Shown in pieces: positions 37,951-49,233 of a stretch of DNA of 64,000 nucleotides. The position numbers and the translations under genes were made by a program. The notes under the pieces were generated by a model, which did not search any database, was not told where the DNA came from, and saw nothing but the letters and a program-made list of their open reading frames with translations. The stretch spans positions 496,001 to 560,000 of the forward strand of contig LATX02000013.1 of the NCBI GenBank assembly GCA_001466705.2. Reading direction: 5' to 3'. The stretch is from Moniliophthora roreri. Lineage: Eukaryota > Basidiomycota > Agaricomycetes > Agaricales > Marasmiaceae. Numbering within the stretch: the stretch's first letter is position 1; each line of letters begins with the position of its first letter.

Positions 37951-40660
37951 ATTATCTTGTGTCATATTAAAGTGTTCTGATTCCAAAGTAATGTAAATTA
38001 AATAAAATTGGGCCTTTTCTATGTTTGCCATATTACTGGAAACAAAAATAAGTCAATGCAAGATTTAAAGCTAGAAGTAGCAAAGAGAGTGCAGAACCTA
38101 AATTTCTGGTCTGCAGTGTGGGGAGTCCAAACTTCATTAAAAATCTTTTGGACCTCATCTAAATCATGCTCCTGGTGGGCTTTTTTAGGCTTTGAGACCT
38201 CTCAAAATTGACATATTTACTTCATTATTTGAATTTCACCTATAGCTTCAAGGGTTTCAGAACAGCAGAAGGTTAATATTAACATGAGAGAAGGTGAGCA
38301 ACATTAATGATGACAAGCCTGGAAAATGACTTACCTTTTTTGAATATGTCTGTAGAGATAACATACCCAATAAGTCAGAAGGAGGGTCACTCAGCCTTAA
38401 AATTTTTTCCAACCTCATATACTTATTAAGTTTTTGGACTCTTGAGGAGTAGTATAACATGAACTCTTTGTCATTCATGTCTAATGGTGAGTTGAAGGTA
38501 ACAAGAAACAATACATTGTTTCTTTATTATCACAAGCTGTGTTTCCAGCAAGCACTTCATGAGCATAATTGCCATTCTTCAAGAGATGGTGAACATCTGC
38601 AAAAATGACAAGAGGACATTACTGAATATGGGGGATCATATGCTTATGGAACCAGTTCCCACAGGTTTCTGTAGGTTCAACCCAGCTTCTGTAGGTTAGA
38701 GTGAGGGTATAACTTACCAAAACCTGGCATAACCATTATCAGAGTATGTAACCAGAACATAACCCTCCATAACTTGATATGTCCAGCTTTAGTAGTTCAT
38801 GTCCCACCATAATCTGCCATACCAAGTGCTAGTTTAGTAAATAAATAACTAGTAACAACATGGGCAGGCAGCAAGCTGAAGCCAGAACATAGTGTTTACT
38901 GTTGAGCCAGGGAAGCATTATGTGGGAGAACAGTCCAGGTGCTCAGACTTTAAATTCCAATGTCTGTCCAATTTGCAAACTCTGCTTCTTTTCTTCTAAC
39001 CACTACTATTGTCAGGTTATTCCAGCTCTCCCCCATTGTAGCTCCCCTCTCATCAGCCTTCATCTCATTCTATGGACCTTCTCATCCCTCAATTACACAT
39101 TCTGTGGGTCAGTGATGTACTCTGTGTGATTCCTTATAATCTACTGACAATACCTTTGTTTCAGACGCTCCAGTGAGGATGAGCAACATGGCAACTACTT
39201 ATTGCCAGTCTCAAGAAGTTGATCAGTATATGCAAGCAGAACTATCACATGGGACATATGGATAGCAGGTGGTTTCAAGATATGTTTCCCATCTTATGTA
39301 TTCTGATGTTCACTGATTCAAACACTGACAGCTTCCAGGCAAATAAAATTGCACCTGATCATAGGCTTTGACCTCAAGCACCTACACACATCAGTAGTCT
39401 TGACATCTTTACATGAATAGTGGCACACTCTACTTTGCCTCCATCTCAAGGTTGCTGCCTCAAATGTTCATGTCATGTTCTTGTTCTTATCTACTATCCC
39501 CTCACTAACCAACTATACCCTAGTTGTATGCATCTAATACTGTCAGTACTTGCTGGCATAGTAAGTACATATCACATAGCACCCTTCATAACATGTCTAA
39601 CTCATCTTGTAGGATGTTGACACTGTTGATCAGATGTGTCAATGCATGTCTTGACTCTTGCTTACCCAGTGTGTGTCTCTACTTCAATACATGATTATAT
39701 ACTCAACTATAGTGCATTCAGGACTACTGAAACATGTTTTGAAGTTGTGTTTCCATGTGGTAAGTCTGATATATACTCACCTTATTCCCACTTACTGATG
39801 AACCTTCTTAGTGCTGACTTGGGTCTTGTATGAATGATAAAGTTCTGCAGCTCAGAGTAGTGCAGTCAGTACCTTGTATGTTGTTAGAATGCTAATAGAC
39901 ATTTTCATTATTAAATAAGTATTGGATATCTTGGCTAAGCCTGTATTCTGCTCAAACACTATCAAACTAGATATGTATAATTAATATTAATTCTGTACCC
40001 TGTAGTTCAGTATACTCTTGGGGACTAGACATAAACACCAAACATGAACTCTGCTCACTAGTTACAAACCCCTGAGACTAGTTATAGACTCTGATAACCT
40101 GACATATCTGGGTTATGTTAGTGACATATCCAGATTATGCCAGGTTATAGTAGTTTACAACAAGTTTCAGAGGGTTATACATCCCCCCACCTCTATTACA
40201 AACCTGATACAACCTCCAGGACCAGTTATGATAATTCTCAGTATATTATAGCCAGTTACTGGAGGTCAGAGGGGAGGGAAATTTTTTTTTGTACATGGAG
40301 TTGAATTTTTTTTAAGAACCATCACAGTGAACCAACCAACTACTGACTACCATATATGGAAGGTAGTTCACATGACATCACCTTCTTGAAAGGTGCTAAG
40401 TAGCAAGTGCCTGACTAGCACTGGTCCTCTTTCCCCTTCACATTAGCTAGGTTCAGCAAAGTGTAAGCACAATATACTGAAGTCTGCAGTAGAATGTTTC
40501 AAACTGTTTGTAAGGTTCATCTACATTATATTCTAGGTACAGGAGCCCAAGCAAGCAACTGCAAATCTCTAGAGATTGATATCTGCTAAGATCTAAGGAT
40601 AATATGTGTATCCAGAGTGTAAGTTGTTTCAAGAAGGTGCATAATGTAACCCTATTATGG

Positions 40661-41245
40661 AGAACTCCCGGTCCTATACAGTTGAACCACCACAAACCCT
40701 CAAAATACCTGTGAGTGAGCCCCAATGACCATGGGTGGGCAGGAAACTGATCTGGACCAGGATCCAAAAGGCATATAGGAGCAAATTTGAGTCTTTCTGC
40801 TACAAAGGTGGTCATAAAAGAACCTTTGGCTACTGAGAAAGTGTTCAAAGTTTGGAAAAAAATTGGCTCAAGAAAATTTTTTAAGCCGGCCATCGGGCAA
40901 CCAACCAACCGTCCCGGTGTTCCGGAACCACGGCCCGCCTCCCCCCTGCTGGGGGTGATATCGGGTGGCAGGGAGGGATAACCATTGGTCATTTTTTCAG
41001 ATGAACATGACCAACTGGGAATTGGGGGACCTACTTTGGCGGAGCAACATCATGGACCATGGTAGACGGCAAATTCCGATTATGGCGACTCGGACGGGGA
41101 CGTTCCAGCTAGCAAAAGAAACACTCAGAAACGAACCAGCTCACCGTCAGCCCCCTCCAGAAATCCCCCAGACAGCGCATCGTAAGCGAGGTGATGCCCA
41201 TTTATCGCATTTAACGGCTAACGAAAAACAAACGCGAAAACGCAA
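40661..41245. other. Right edge of the CpG-poor block
   Basis: CpG returns at about 40665 and is normal from 40885 on. The plus-strand frame described in the next entry begins here. Confidence 0.45.
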
Positions 41246-41423
41246 ACTTACTTATAGCTGGTATGCTGGGACCTTGAGAAAGGGATACAAAGAAAAGTTT
41301 AAGCGCTTGGACTTCTGGCTCGTTTCTGGTCCTGGTAACCAGAAAGTCCAGAATCCGAAATTTTCAATTGAGCCACGTTCTGCCGATGAGTACTTGAGTG
41401 CCTGGCCTATTCTTCCTACCTAA
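40965..41423 (+). CDS. Hypothetical open frame of 152 codons
   Basis: The frame is Arg/Lys-rich, ends YLSAWPILPT, and lies in DNA with ordinary CpG. Its last 60 codons are shared with copy X (about 10627-10788), where the frame is broken by small deletions and a stop. That the similarity includes the stop region but not the start suggests a fragment of an older gene or transposon. I do not recognise it. Confidence 0.25.
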   Translation: MAGRDNHWSFFQMNMTNWELGDLLWRSNIMDHGRRQIPIMATRTGTFQLAKETLRNEPAHRQPPPEIPQTAHRKRGDAHLSHLTANEKQTRKRKLTYSWYAGTLRKGYKEKFKRLDFWLVSGPGNQKVQNPKFSIEPRSADEYLSAWPILPT

Positions 41424-41854
41424 AAAAACTTTCCTCATGACACTCAATCTATTTTAGAATGCGCGCAATACGCCCTCTGGCGTCTCATCATCTGGCTCTC
41501 CGCTATCCTAGGTGTGACTTGGGTGCGACCTATCGCAACTTTTGTAGTGTTTTAGTGACGAACTTACTTGAGGCAAAAAGCCGATACCGGTTTAAGCTAT
41601 CGGATGTACTACTACCCACCTGTCGCAAGAACGGTGAATGGTACCCATTTCTTCCCCCTTCCGCAGGGCACATTTCTGAAATTGATAAAGTAGCAATTTT
41701 GTTAAATCCGGTAATTTGAACAACAGAGCTAACTATCTGAAAAATAACGCGATGCCTAATTTCGTTTTCTTTTTAATTGTAGGAGAAATGAAACGGCAGT
41801 GAAGAGCAGTACGACGGAGGTCCAAGCAGTCCATCAACCATGCTCTGGAACGCT

Positions 41855-42839
41855 TCAAGCACCAGAACCCAAGGGAATGGTGAAACACTCGTCAGTCGCA
41901 TTCCAGTTAGATCCCTGTGCAATGAGATCGGCGACCTGGTCCAGGGATGCGACTTCGATTGGGCTCGATGGCCTTTTCCAGCCTTCCTCGATGGGGAGAC
42001 GCTCCTCCCGGAAAAACGTTTGAACGAAGCTATCCAAACCGAGGTCACTGACTGCAGTTTCGATCGCGAAAAAAATCCAACTCACCTTTTCGGGGCAACG
42101 CCAGCCGACCCATTACCCATCACGCTGAGATACAGCGCACTCTCAAAGCTGCGGATGCCAAATTCCGTCTGGCTGTTGGTGACATTCGGATTCCTGGCTA
42201 GAGAGTCTGCGAGACGAGCTTGCTGAACTTGGCCGGCCGATGTGACGTTATAGACATTGGAACCCGGATTGGAGTTGGCCAGCGTCTCGAAGATTGCCTC
42301 GTTGAAATGAAGATTATCACCGATGGCAAAATCCTGACGGGAGAGTGAGGCGTCATGCTCGATGACCCTGTGTCTGTAGGTGTAGATTAGTCCAGATCAA
42401 GCGACTGCAAGGGATAATGAAGCTCATACTGTTTGAGATTATCGAGGGTAAACGTTTCCGGCTCGGGGGAGGTCGTCAAGCCCACTTTGGCAGCAAGGAT
42501 GAGTGCCGCAGGTTCGATGTGGTACCCATCTGAGGAGCAAGAAACATGTTAGGTATGAGGCATGCTCAGGCATGTGGGAGTCAAGAGATACCAAAGCCAG
42601 CCTGCAGGATCATCGAGACTGTGATGTTTTGACCGTTACGGGGCAGAAACCCATGGTTCGCAAGCCTATAACGCTGTGAGAAGATGATAAAAAATCATGA
42701 AGACAGGGACATGCGTGTTGAGGCCAGGGCATGGACTTCGAAGGTCGTTGGGTCCAGGTGCTTGCCACGAATGGTCATCACTGGCTGTGACGGTGACTAC
42801 AGCGGCGAGAACCAGAGAGAGAGATGCTGAGAGCTTCAT
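41855..42839 (-). CDS. Short heme-thiolate peroxygenase / chloroperoxidase-like protein (UPO4)
   Basis: Five exons, 42715-42839, 42592-42665, 42430-42529, 42086-42373 and 41855-42029, join to an intact 253-aa protein with signal peptide, PCP (36-38), EHD (105-107) and Glu177. Intron 1 uses a GC donor as in UPO1 and UPO3. It is the close partner of UPO3. Differences from UPO3 include CFTIPLGSG for CPTIPLGSG near the C-terminus and VASLDQVADL for ISSLAQLADL. Only 14 bp of upstream DNA precede the N at 42854, after which about 190 bp present in copy X are missing, including the TATA box. Whether it has a promoter therefore cannot be judged from this assembly. Confidence 0.92.
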
Positions 42840-42853
42840 GGTCGATAACACGA

Positions 42854-42854
42854 N
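42854..42854. other. Single N, assembly join upstream of UPO4
   Basis: Compared with copy X, the sequence jumps here from 12190 to about 12377, dropping the UPO promoter. Confidence 0.8.
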
Positions 42855-43336
42855 CTTGACGTCCTCTGGGTCGGATAGTGGGGATCGGCATGAGTCAAGG
42901 ACGCGGAGGTTCGGGAGACCCTTCAGCATATGGAGTCGGCAGCCCTGGCTGCGCTTCTACATACTTGACGTGTAGTCTTTCCCAAGAACGTACGTAGAGA
43001 AGTGCCGGCGCGTTTACCATTGCACGTTCACAGAAAATTGCAGCCTTGTGCGTCAAGTGCTTCTCGATACTACCAGAAAGGTTGCAGACAGAGAACTTCT
43101 GAGTGCCTTCTGATATGACCGTTCACATGCGGGAACAGACGTCCGACTATTTGGCGTATACCTATACATTCATAAAAAAAAAATAAGTAGAGGTCAACTT
43201 TACAGCTTTTGCCGAAGATTGGGAATTGAAGCAGGCTGCGCGGCTACCGCACCTGGCATATGGGCAGCTCAAAGTGTACGAGATTTGCTATGAAACAGAT
43301 CTTTGTCGCACGGGATATTGGTCTTCCTAATTGCAT

Positions 43337-43880
43337 CTTCCAGCGGCAAGTCACTCCTTCGTGATAGAGCATCTGTACGACATAATGATGAGGTCAACAA
43401 ACCGTAGGTCGTAGTGAACTCCACTCACTTCGAGGTAAAGCCGGCCAGCGGATCGTCTATGAAGCTGAAGTATAGGATACTCTCCATGCTACACATAGAT
43501 TCTAGTTCCTTGCCTTTGAAATGAATTATAAATTTGACCGGTAGATGTGGTATTGTAGACATCGAAGCCACCATCCAACACGATAACCCAGAAGTGGGCA
43601 GTCTTCGGCGTTTTTGGCTATATTACTCCCAAGGAAATCATGATAGGTGCATGTCCCGCCAGCGGTACCTCCGGCGAGGTTATCATAGTGTCAGATTCAT
43701 ACGCGGTCAGCAGTCCCAATTCGGCATCGACGTAAGTACTTCAGGGTCCATATAGAACGCATCTGAGGATACATATTGGGCAGAGTCTAGCACGTTCTGG
43801 AATTCGGATGCGCCTCGTAATAAAAAATCATTTCTCGACCATCTTGGGTAGATGAGTTGTCGGTGATCCGTCCAGGGAGA
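43337..43880 (-). pseudogene. UPO relic in copy Y
   Basis: Counterpart of the relic at 12935-13860: the same exon 5, exon 4 and exon 2-like pieces, but about 440 bp shorter. It is non-coding. Confidence 0.65.
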
Positions 43881-44105
43881 AAGGCAAGAGAAAGGTGATA
43901 GATAGGCTGGGGAGCCTCCGTAGCCTAAAAATGTGGATTTTTGGTGTGTAGGGCAAGAAAGAGATTCGACGCGAGAAAACCCTCCTACAAAAATCCTAAT
44001 AACATTCTAGACTGAATAGCAATCAACTGAGACTGGTTTCGTACCATTTTAAGGGAGAGAAAGAGGTTGTAGAGGGGCAAACGCCGAGTCAGCATCACGC
44101 GGTGC

Positions 44106-44113
44106 GGTTATTC
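44106..44113. repeat. Target-site duplication, left
   Basis: GGTTATTC, repeated at 44729-44736. The single copy at the empty site in X is 14104-14111. Confidence 0.85.
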
Positions 44114-44728
44114 CAAGGGGCACCTAAGCGAGCAAGCGAAGATATGAACCTGGGGGGGGGGTTCGTGGGAACATCACAAGCCGTTGTTTGCCGCTATCGG
44201 CATCAATTTCGAAGCACGCAATATTAGCATTGATACATAGTGTACAAGGCCTTGTAGCTGGCTTCGCTGCCATCATTACCGTCTTATCGATATCTCTCGT
44301 GTAATGGAATCGAAAATAATCCATGTAGAAGGGTATGGTCCCCAGAAGACCACTGTTGATCCAGACACCGGCATACACAGAGGACAATGTCCTTGCTGCA
44401 AAGCCTCCATTAGTATCTGTCGTGGTGCTCGTAGCGAAGGCCAGTTCTGGCAGCACTTTAACCAAAATAAAAAGTGTCTCAGCAAACGTGGCCTGAAACC
44501 ATCCCAAATCATCCCTTCAAAAAAAGGTCACCGAGAACCAATCCCATTATCTACACCTGCGGCAAGCAGCTCAACGAAGGATAAAGAAAAAGATCTTTCA
44601 CGATAACGATGTGTTAATCATTTGCTGCCGAATGGTTGCCGGCCAGCGGCATCAACGTTCCCACGAACCCCCCCCCCCCCCCCCCCCCCCAGGTTCATAT
44701 CATCGCTTGCTCGCTTGGGTGCTCCCTG
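44114..44728. mobile_element. hAT-like non-autonomous DNA transposon
   Basis: The 615-bp element is flanked by the 8-bp duplication GGTTATTC. It starts CAAGGGGCACC and ends GGTGCTCCCTG, and the outer 39 bases are inverted repeats with four mismatches. The CA(A/G)GG...CCCTG ends and 8-bp duplication are hallmarks of hAT elements. Just inside each repeat is a homopolymer: ten G at 44152-44161 and 23 C at 44668-44690, so the repeat continues through it into TTCGTGGGAAC. A 100-codon plus-strand frame (44304-44606) contains CPCC and H-x5-C, loosely like a BED finger, but no transposase core. Confidence 0.85.
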
Positions 44729-44933
44729 GGTTATTCACCGTCCTCTGCTAGCGCTCACTGCATCGCTGTAGTCAATGACCTTAATGATACGCCGAGCCAC
44801 TACGGTACTTCCAGCCCGACATCGTCATGGGGGAGAAGCATGAAGGGTACCAAGTGCGGAGACATTTATCGAGTTTGAAGCTGGAGAGCTTACAGTGAGA
44901 AGCCTAGTTCAGAACTACGTGCCAAAAGTCTCT

Positions 44934-46280
44934 GCTTCAGCGATCTTCATGCTTTCTTCAACAGTGAAATCTCTCACCTAAGAGGTATGACGTTTCAAGA
45001 TCTCACCCGTCATAGGACTTCAACTGGAAGAAGCTTTTGGGAATCCAGAGTACGTAGACGAGGACTGACACACGCTGATATTTTGGAGGCATGATACGAA
45101 TCCTAATCAATTGTTTTGCTATTGTCCCTCTGATGACCTTCAATCTTCAAATGGTTCTGCCAGTAGGCGGTTCAGACTTTTACATAGTCATTACGGGTTC
45201 CTTTATACACCGGTATTCCTTTATACAGTGGCCTCGGGATGGGTCATAACATTGAATTTTGCACTCGGACTTTTTGTAAAATCAAAGATATATCATCTAT
45301 CTTCAACATACTAACTCCCAGCGACATAAAATTGACACAGTAAAATACAGTGCCCGAAATACAGCTAAGTATGAGAGTAATTTGCATACTGTGATCTCTG
45401 GGTGTGGTTTCTTGCTACCAATTTTCAGCATCACCTTTCACCCACCCATTAGCATTGTAGACAACACTTTTTGAGGTCAGAGTAGTTCAGTAAACACCAG
45501 AGATATGAGCGAAGAGAGTTTGAGGGGCTGAAAGAGTCACATCACGCCTTCCTAATGGGTCAACGGGGAAGGAATCATGAACATTCAGTGTGTCGGCAGG
45601 CGTGCGGCATACACGCAATCTAACGTCATGGACCCCTCCATAAAGCAATCACGTCGCCTGTGACTGGTGTACAAAGGACCCAGTTTCAGCCGATAAGGCC
45701 AAATTTTACTGATTCCCTCCATCGCATACCTATACATATTCTGATAGTAGATTTTATGTTCTAATATTCATCTAATTACATTAGAGATTTATGTAGTCCA
45801 AGCCGATTGCATCACAGATGCTCCCAACTTGGTTCCGAGGTGCAAAAAGATTTCGCTGTATAAAGGAACCCGTAATGACTGTATATTGATATTCAAGCGA
45901 GGTACTCGGAACCGCCGTCTTTCGACCGCTAGTTTCTGACGACTATTGTTCCCCGAGAAAGAGAAGGCAGGGAAACTGATGGGGATTCTACGTCTCGATG
46001 TACTGATTCGCAGATCATTATTGTCTCTGTGCGGGTCGTTTGATGACATCTCTTGATGTCTGATTCGAATAATTGTGTAGCTTCGTTTCGCGAGTAGCAT
46101 TCATTGTATTCGTCGCCAGCAACACGGAGCTATTGTATAGATATCGCCGGATGTGAACCGCGCTTGGTACGCCTTCCATTCTATAAAAGCTTCTGCCACT
46201 TTAATTTCAATCCACTCATCCACTCTTCCCTCAGAAAAAGTATCCAATTCTCTACCTACCGTTGAACGGTATTTACGACC
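44934..46280. other. Intergenic region upstream of the MIF4G-like gene
   Basis: I see no gene. A perfect 22-bp inverted repeat lies at 45186-45207 and 45859-45880 (core ATTACGGGTTCCTTTATA), bounding about 650 bp that could be a decayed inverted-repeat element. Confidence 0.45.
46182..46189 (+). promoter_or_regulatory. TATA box of the MIF4G-like gene
   Basis: TATAAAAG, about 95 bp upstream of the start codon at 46281. Confidence 0.5.
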
Positions 46281-47374
46281 ATGAACGAATCATACGATTT
46301 TATTCCCGATTCTCCCTTGAGCACAAGTAGCACCCTTATTCTCGACGATGATCACATCCGTTCCATCTTCCTTGCCGAAAAACAACTCGTCGACCATCAG
46401 TGGCCAATCGACGAATCCGAGCTTCCTCCTAGTGTCATGGCATGTCTTTCCGACATCCTCGATCAGCCCGATATCTACGACGCCGTATTCGGTAGCCAGA
46501 GCGATCTCAATCCTTCCGCTCAACCGTTCGTTCCAAAATGCCAAATTGCCCAGGCTCAGGAGCCGTTAGTACCGTTATGGGAGGCCGTATTTTCCGCAGC
46601 GTGCACCCACCACAGACCTACTATGCCTATCCTCTCCGACTACGCTACTGAGCTTGTCGCAGTTGGGCTCTGGGACCCACACGGATTGATCAAGCTCGCA
46701 AAGCGGTTCTGCTCCCAGGCCTCTAGCCCGGCCTCGGATGCCAACCGCGATGCCTTGGCTCCCTTTGCAAAGGAGATTTACATCCGTTTTCAAAACACCC
46801 TTGGGAAAGAAACCGCCAACTACTTCCTAGCAAACCTCCGGGATACAGCAGTAGAGATATTTAGAAATAGTTGGTGTACTCCAGTATGTTTTCTCTTTCG
46901 TTTGCCTTGGTCTGGTATGTCTGATAGCAATCTTTTCTCTAGGTTAGCCCTAAAGCCATCTCGTATGACAACGTTCCCTCTGCAGATTATTTAGCATCTG
47001 CAACCTACATCACCCGTTTCATCGGCGACATGTACGCTCATGACCTATACCCCAAAACCCAAATTTGCATTTGCATATCCATCCTCATGCATGAAATGTA
47101 CTCTGTCGAGCATCTTGAGGTCCTTCGCGTCCTTCTAACACATGCTGGAGCGGCCCTCTGGTGTGTCGTGGATGATGAGCAATTGTTTCCCATTGAGGCC
47201 ATGATTCGCAGGTTCCTTGAGCATTTTGCTGGCAAGGTTATTGCGATGAAGCAGAGAAAGCAGCTGAGTGTCATGGGAAGAACCTGTACCGACTCGCGGG
47301 AGCTAGATGGCAAGATACGAGCGATCCTGGATATGCTTTCGCGCTGGTTGGGGCGAGATGACAGGCAATTGTAG
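46281..47374 (+). CDS. MIF4G-like domain protein, uncharacterised
   Basis: Two exons, 46281-46883 and 46943-47374, separated by a 59-bp GT-AG intron in phase 0, give 344 aa. The N-terminal third is acidic. The rest is helical in character. The second exon contains YITRFIGDMYAHDLYPKTQI, then EHLEVLRVLLTHAGAAL and a basic end with R-x-I-L-D-M-L. This pattern resembles the MIF4G fold of eIF4G-like translation factors (FIGELF..., ECLC.LLTT.G..L, R-I-R-F-M). The protein is far smaller than eIF4G and no eIF4E-binding motif is visible. A partner-binding protein in mRNA metabolism is a guess. Convergent with the next gene, 219 bp away. Confidence 0.75.
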
Positions 47375-47593
47375 TAGGGGGTATCTGGACGCTAATTATT
47401 ATACCTATCTGTCCCAATCGTAAGTGGTATATAATGCAGATGTAAATACTATATATCGTATAGCAGCTGTCCCAACGACAGCAAGACATTACAACAAATC
47501 CATCCGGACGTGATATATATTCCTGTCCGTCCACCGTAACAAAGTGCAAAGCAATCGACAAAGCATAATCGACAAAAGCATATCGGCAAAAAT

Positions 47594-49233
47594 CTACCAG
47601 AACCGTGTACTGGCAGGTGTTTTTCCATCCACAAATCGTCTATGGACAATGTTACTCGTGAAAGATGACCACTAGATACTTGTCGTTAGTAACACATTCT
47701 GGGGGCGGCGAAACAAAGGGAACACGTACTCCATTACCAATGAACACCGCTGCCCTTCTAGCCAAATCCATATCAATTGCCATATTCACATCTGTCTGCT
47801 CAGCATTGAGCTCCAGATCTTTACTCGTTACGATCGTATACCACCCATCATCCGTCAGCTTCTTCTTCATATCGGCCAACCAATCTCCTTTGGCATTTGT
47901 AAGCAGATACATAGCATCCAGCACGGCACTCGAACCCGATGGCAGAGATCGTATATACGTGTTCCTCACGTCCCTGACTTTCTGCACAATGGCGTCGGCT
48001 TCGGGATAACACCTTTCGAGGTGGTACTGCTCATACTCCGAGGAGTTCCATTTTAGTTCGGGTGGTGCGTTGAAGGGATCCATGAGCTCGGGAAGGAGAT
48101 TCCAGCTGTAGAAAGTCGAATTGTAATTCGCCAATCGTTCGCAGGCTTCCCTAAAGTCACCTCGACGGATATGAAGCGCCATTACGCGGGAGAATGGATC
48201 TCTCGGCCACGTTGAGCCTTTTGCACTACCGCTTCCTCCTGAAACGGGCAGCCTCGGTCCTCTCGGGAAGAAGAGATACTCGTTTGCGTCTATCGCCGAC
48301 TTGACGACTGGAGACGTGTCCAGTAATCTCGAAATGGGGGATTCCGTAAACGGCTTCCATAGTGAGAGTACCCTGGCCGTACCCCATAACCAGAGATCAA
48401 ACACCTGAGGGAAATCGTCCACACCCGGTTCTTCAGGTTGAACAATTTCAACACATCTGGCAGGTTCTTCCTTGAGGATTTTTGCCCAGTGATTCAGGAC
48501 GTCGATACCAGGCTTGTCCCAAACCGCTGCTTTGACGTCGACTGCTTGGATAATTCTTCGTTCAGAAGTCGGGCAGACCTTGTCGAAAAAGCGTTCGGAA
48601 ACTGCGCGTGGTGCAGGGTCGTTGGGCTCGAAAGGACCTCCAGCTGCTGGACCTGCGATGAGCGCGTTTAGAGGTGTGACGGGAGGTGTTGAACGGAATT
48701 GCCATTCGGGCCACGAATAGTAATCTTCTTTCCAGTAGTAATCTTGAAACACGTAAGCTCGTTCGGAGACGTACGCAAGATGTGCATTCATCAACCTGAG
48801 AGCGGCTTGAGTTTGAGAGTATGTTCCTGATATGTTTGGGGACTTACACTTCGTTAAGGGCATTATTCCACCCCAACCGCTTCACTTGGTTCGAAAACCG
48901 TACAAAGCGCCCTGTTTTTCCTTCCGGGAAGTCCAATTCCAAGTTATGCTGCGGTAGCTCGTCTTCCCATTTCCTCAACCTCTCCCATGTCGGAGGCTCT
49001 GGCGGTCGACGCTCCGGCTCAACAGTTCCACTGAATCCATCAAGAGTGTCATTGTATACGTCAACAATTCCATCATTGACTCCATCAATCCCAAGCCCTT
49101 TTTGAACGACGTCGAAGATGGCTTGTGGGCCAGAATAGCTTGAGCTCGATATCGTCAGATAAATGATGACGAGGATGCACACGGCAAAGAGTGCTAGGAA
49201 TTGCACACGTCTGGTCGAGCGGAGGCCGGGCAT
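47594..49233 (-). CDS. O-fucosyltransferase-like type II membrane protein (copy A)
   Basis: Three exons, 48848-49233, 47730-48795 and 47594-47671, with GT-AG introns, give 509 aa. A short basic N-terminus is followed by a single membrane segment at about 11-30, the layout of a Golgi type II enzyme. The motif HIRRGD at 337-342 and FIGNGWSSFTSNIV at 480-493 fit the GDP-fucose protein O-fucosyltransferase superfamily, where the Arg of HxRxGD contacts GDP-fucose. Substrate unknown. It shares architecture, intron positions and C-terminus (STRFW against TIRFW) with the gene at 51463-53233, so the two are tandem paralogues. The membrane start ATG was chosen because it precedes the hydrophobic segment. 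Confidence 0.88.

Larger units (their letters stand above)
35634..38035. repeat. R1 repeat with two nested insertions (R1-A)
   Basis: Runs from TAATTTGTCCAAG to GCCATATTA and is flanked by CTGG on both sides (35630-35633 and 38036-38039). Relative to R1-B it carries two extra segments: 37150-37477 and the solo LTR 37550-37950. Confidence 0.75.
14525..40660. repeat. CpG-depleted, AT-rich repeat block
   Basis: I see no CG dinucleotide between about 14,525 and 17,430 and only scattered ones after that, whereas the flanks have normal CpG. The block contains decayed coding sequence, solo LTRs and dispersed repeats. This pattern fits long-term C-to-T mutation of methylated CpG in heterochromatin. 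Parts I could not assign are 14,525-15,947, 22,965-27,300, 30,800-32,286, 34,714-35,633 and 38,036-40,660, which show only short frames without recognisable products. A TATAAAAG at about 14,711 may mark an LTR-like promoter. Confidence 0.8.
41246..44933. repeat. Segmental duplication, right copy (Y)
   Basis: Direct repeat of 10627-14310 with interspersed differences. It contains UPO4, a UPO relic and an inserted hAT-like element. The N at 42854 lies within it. Confidence 0.85.

Noticed and set aside
40453..40992. Minus-strand frame of 179 codons at the edge of the CpG-poor block
   Set aside because: It spans the composition boundary and has no recognisable feature; half of it lies in decayed repeat DNA.
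42666..42975. Open frames running across the N at 42854
   Set aside because: They join sequence over an assembly gap and one reads through UPO4 intron 1.
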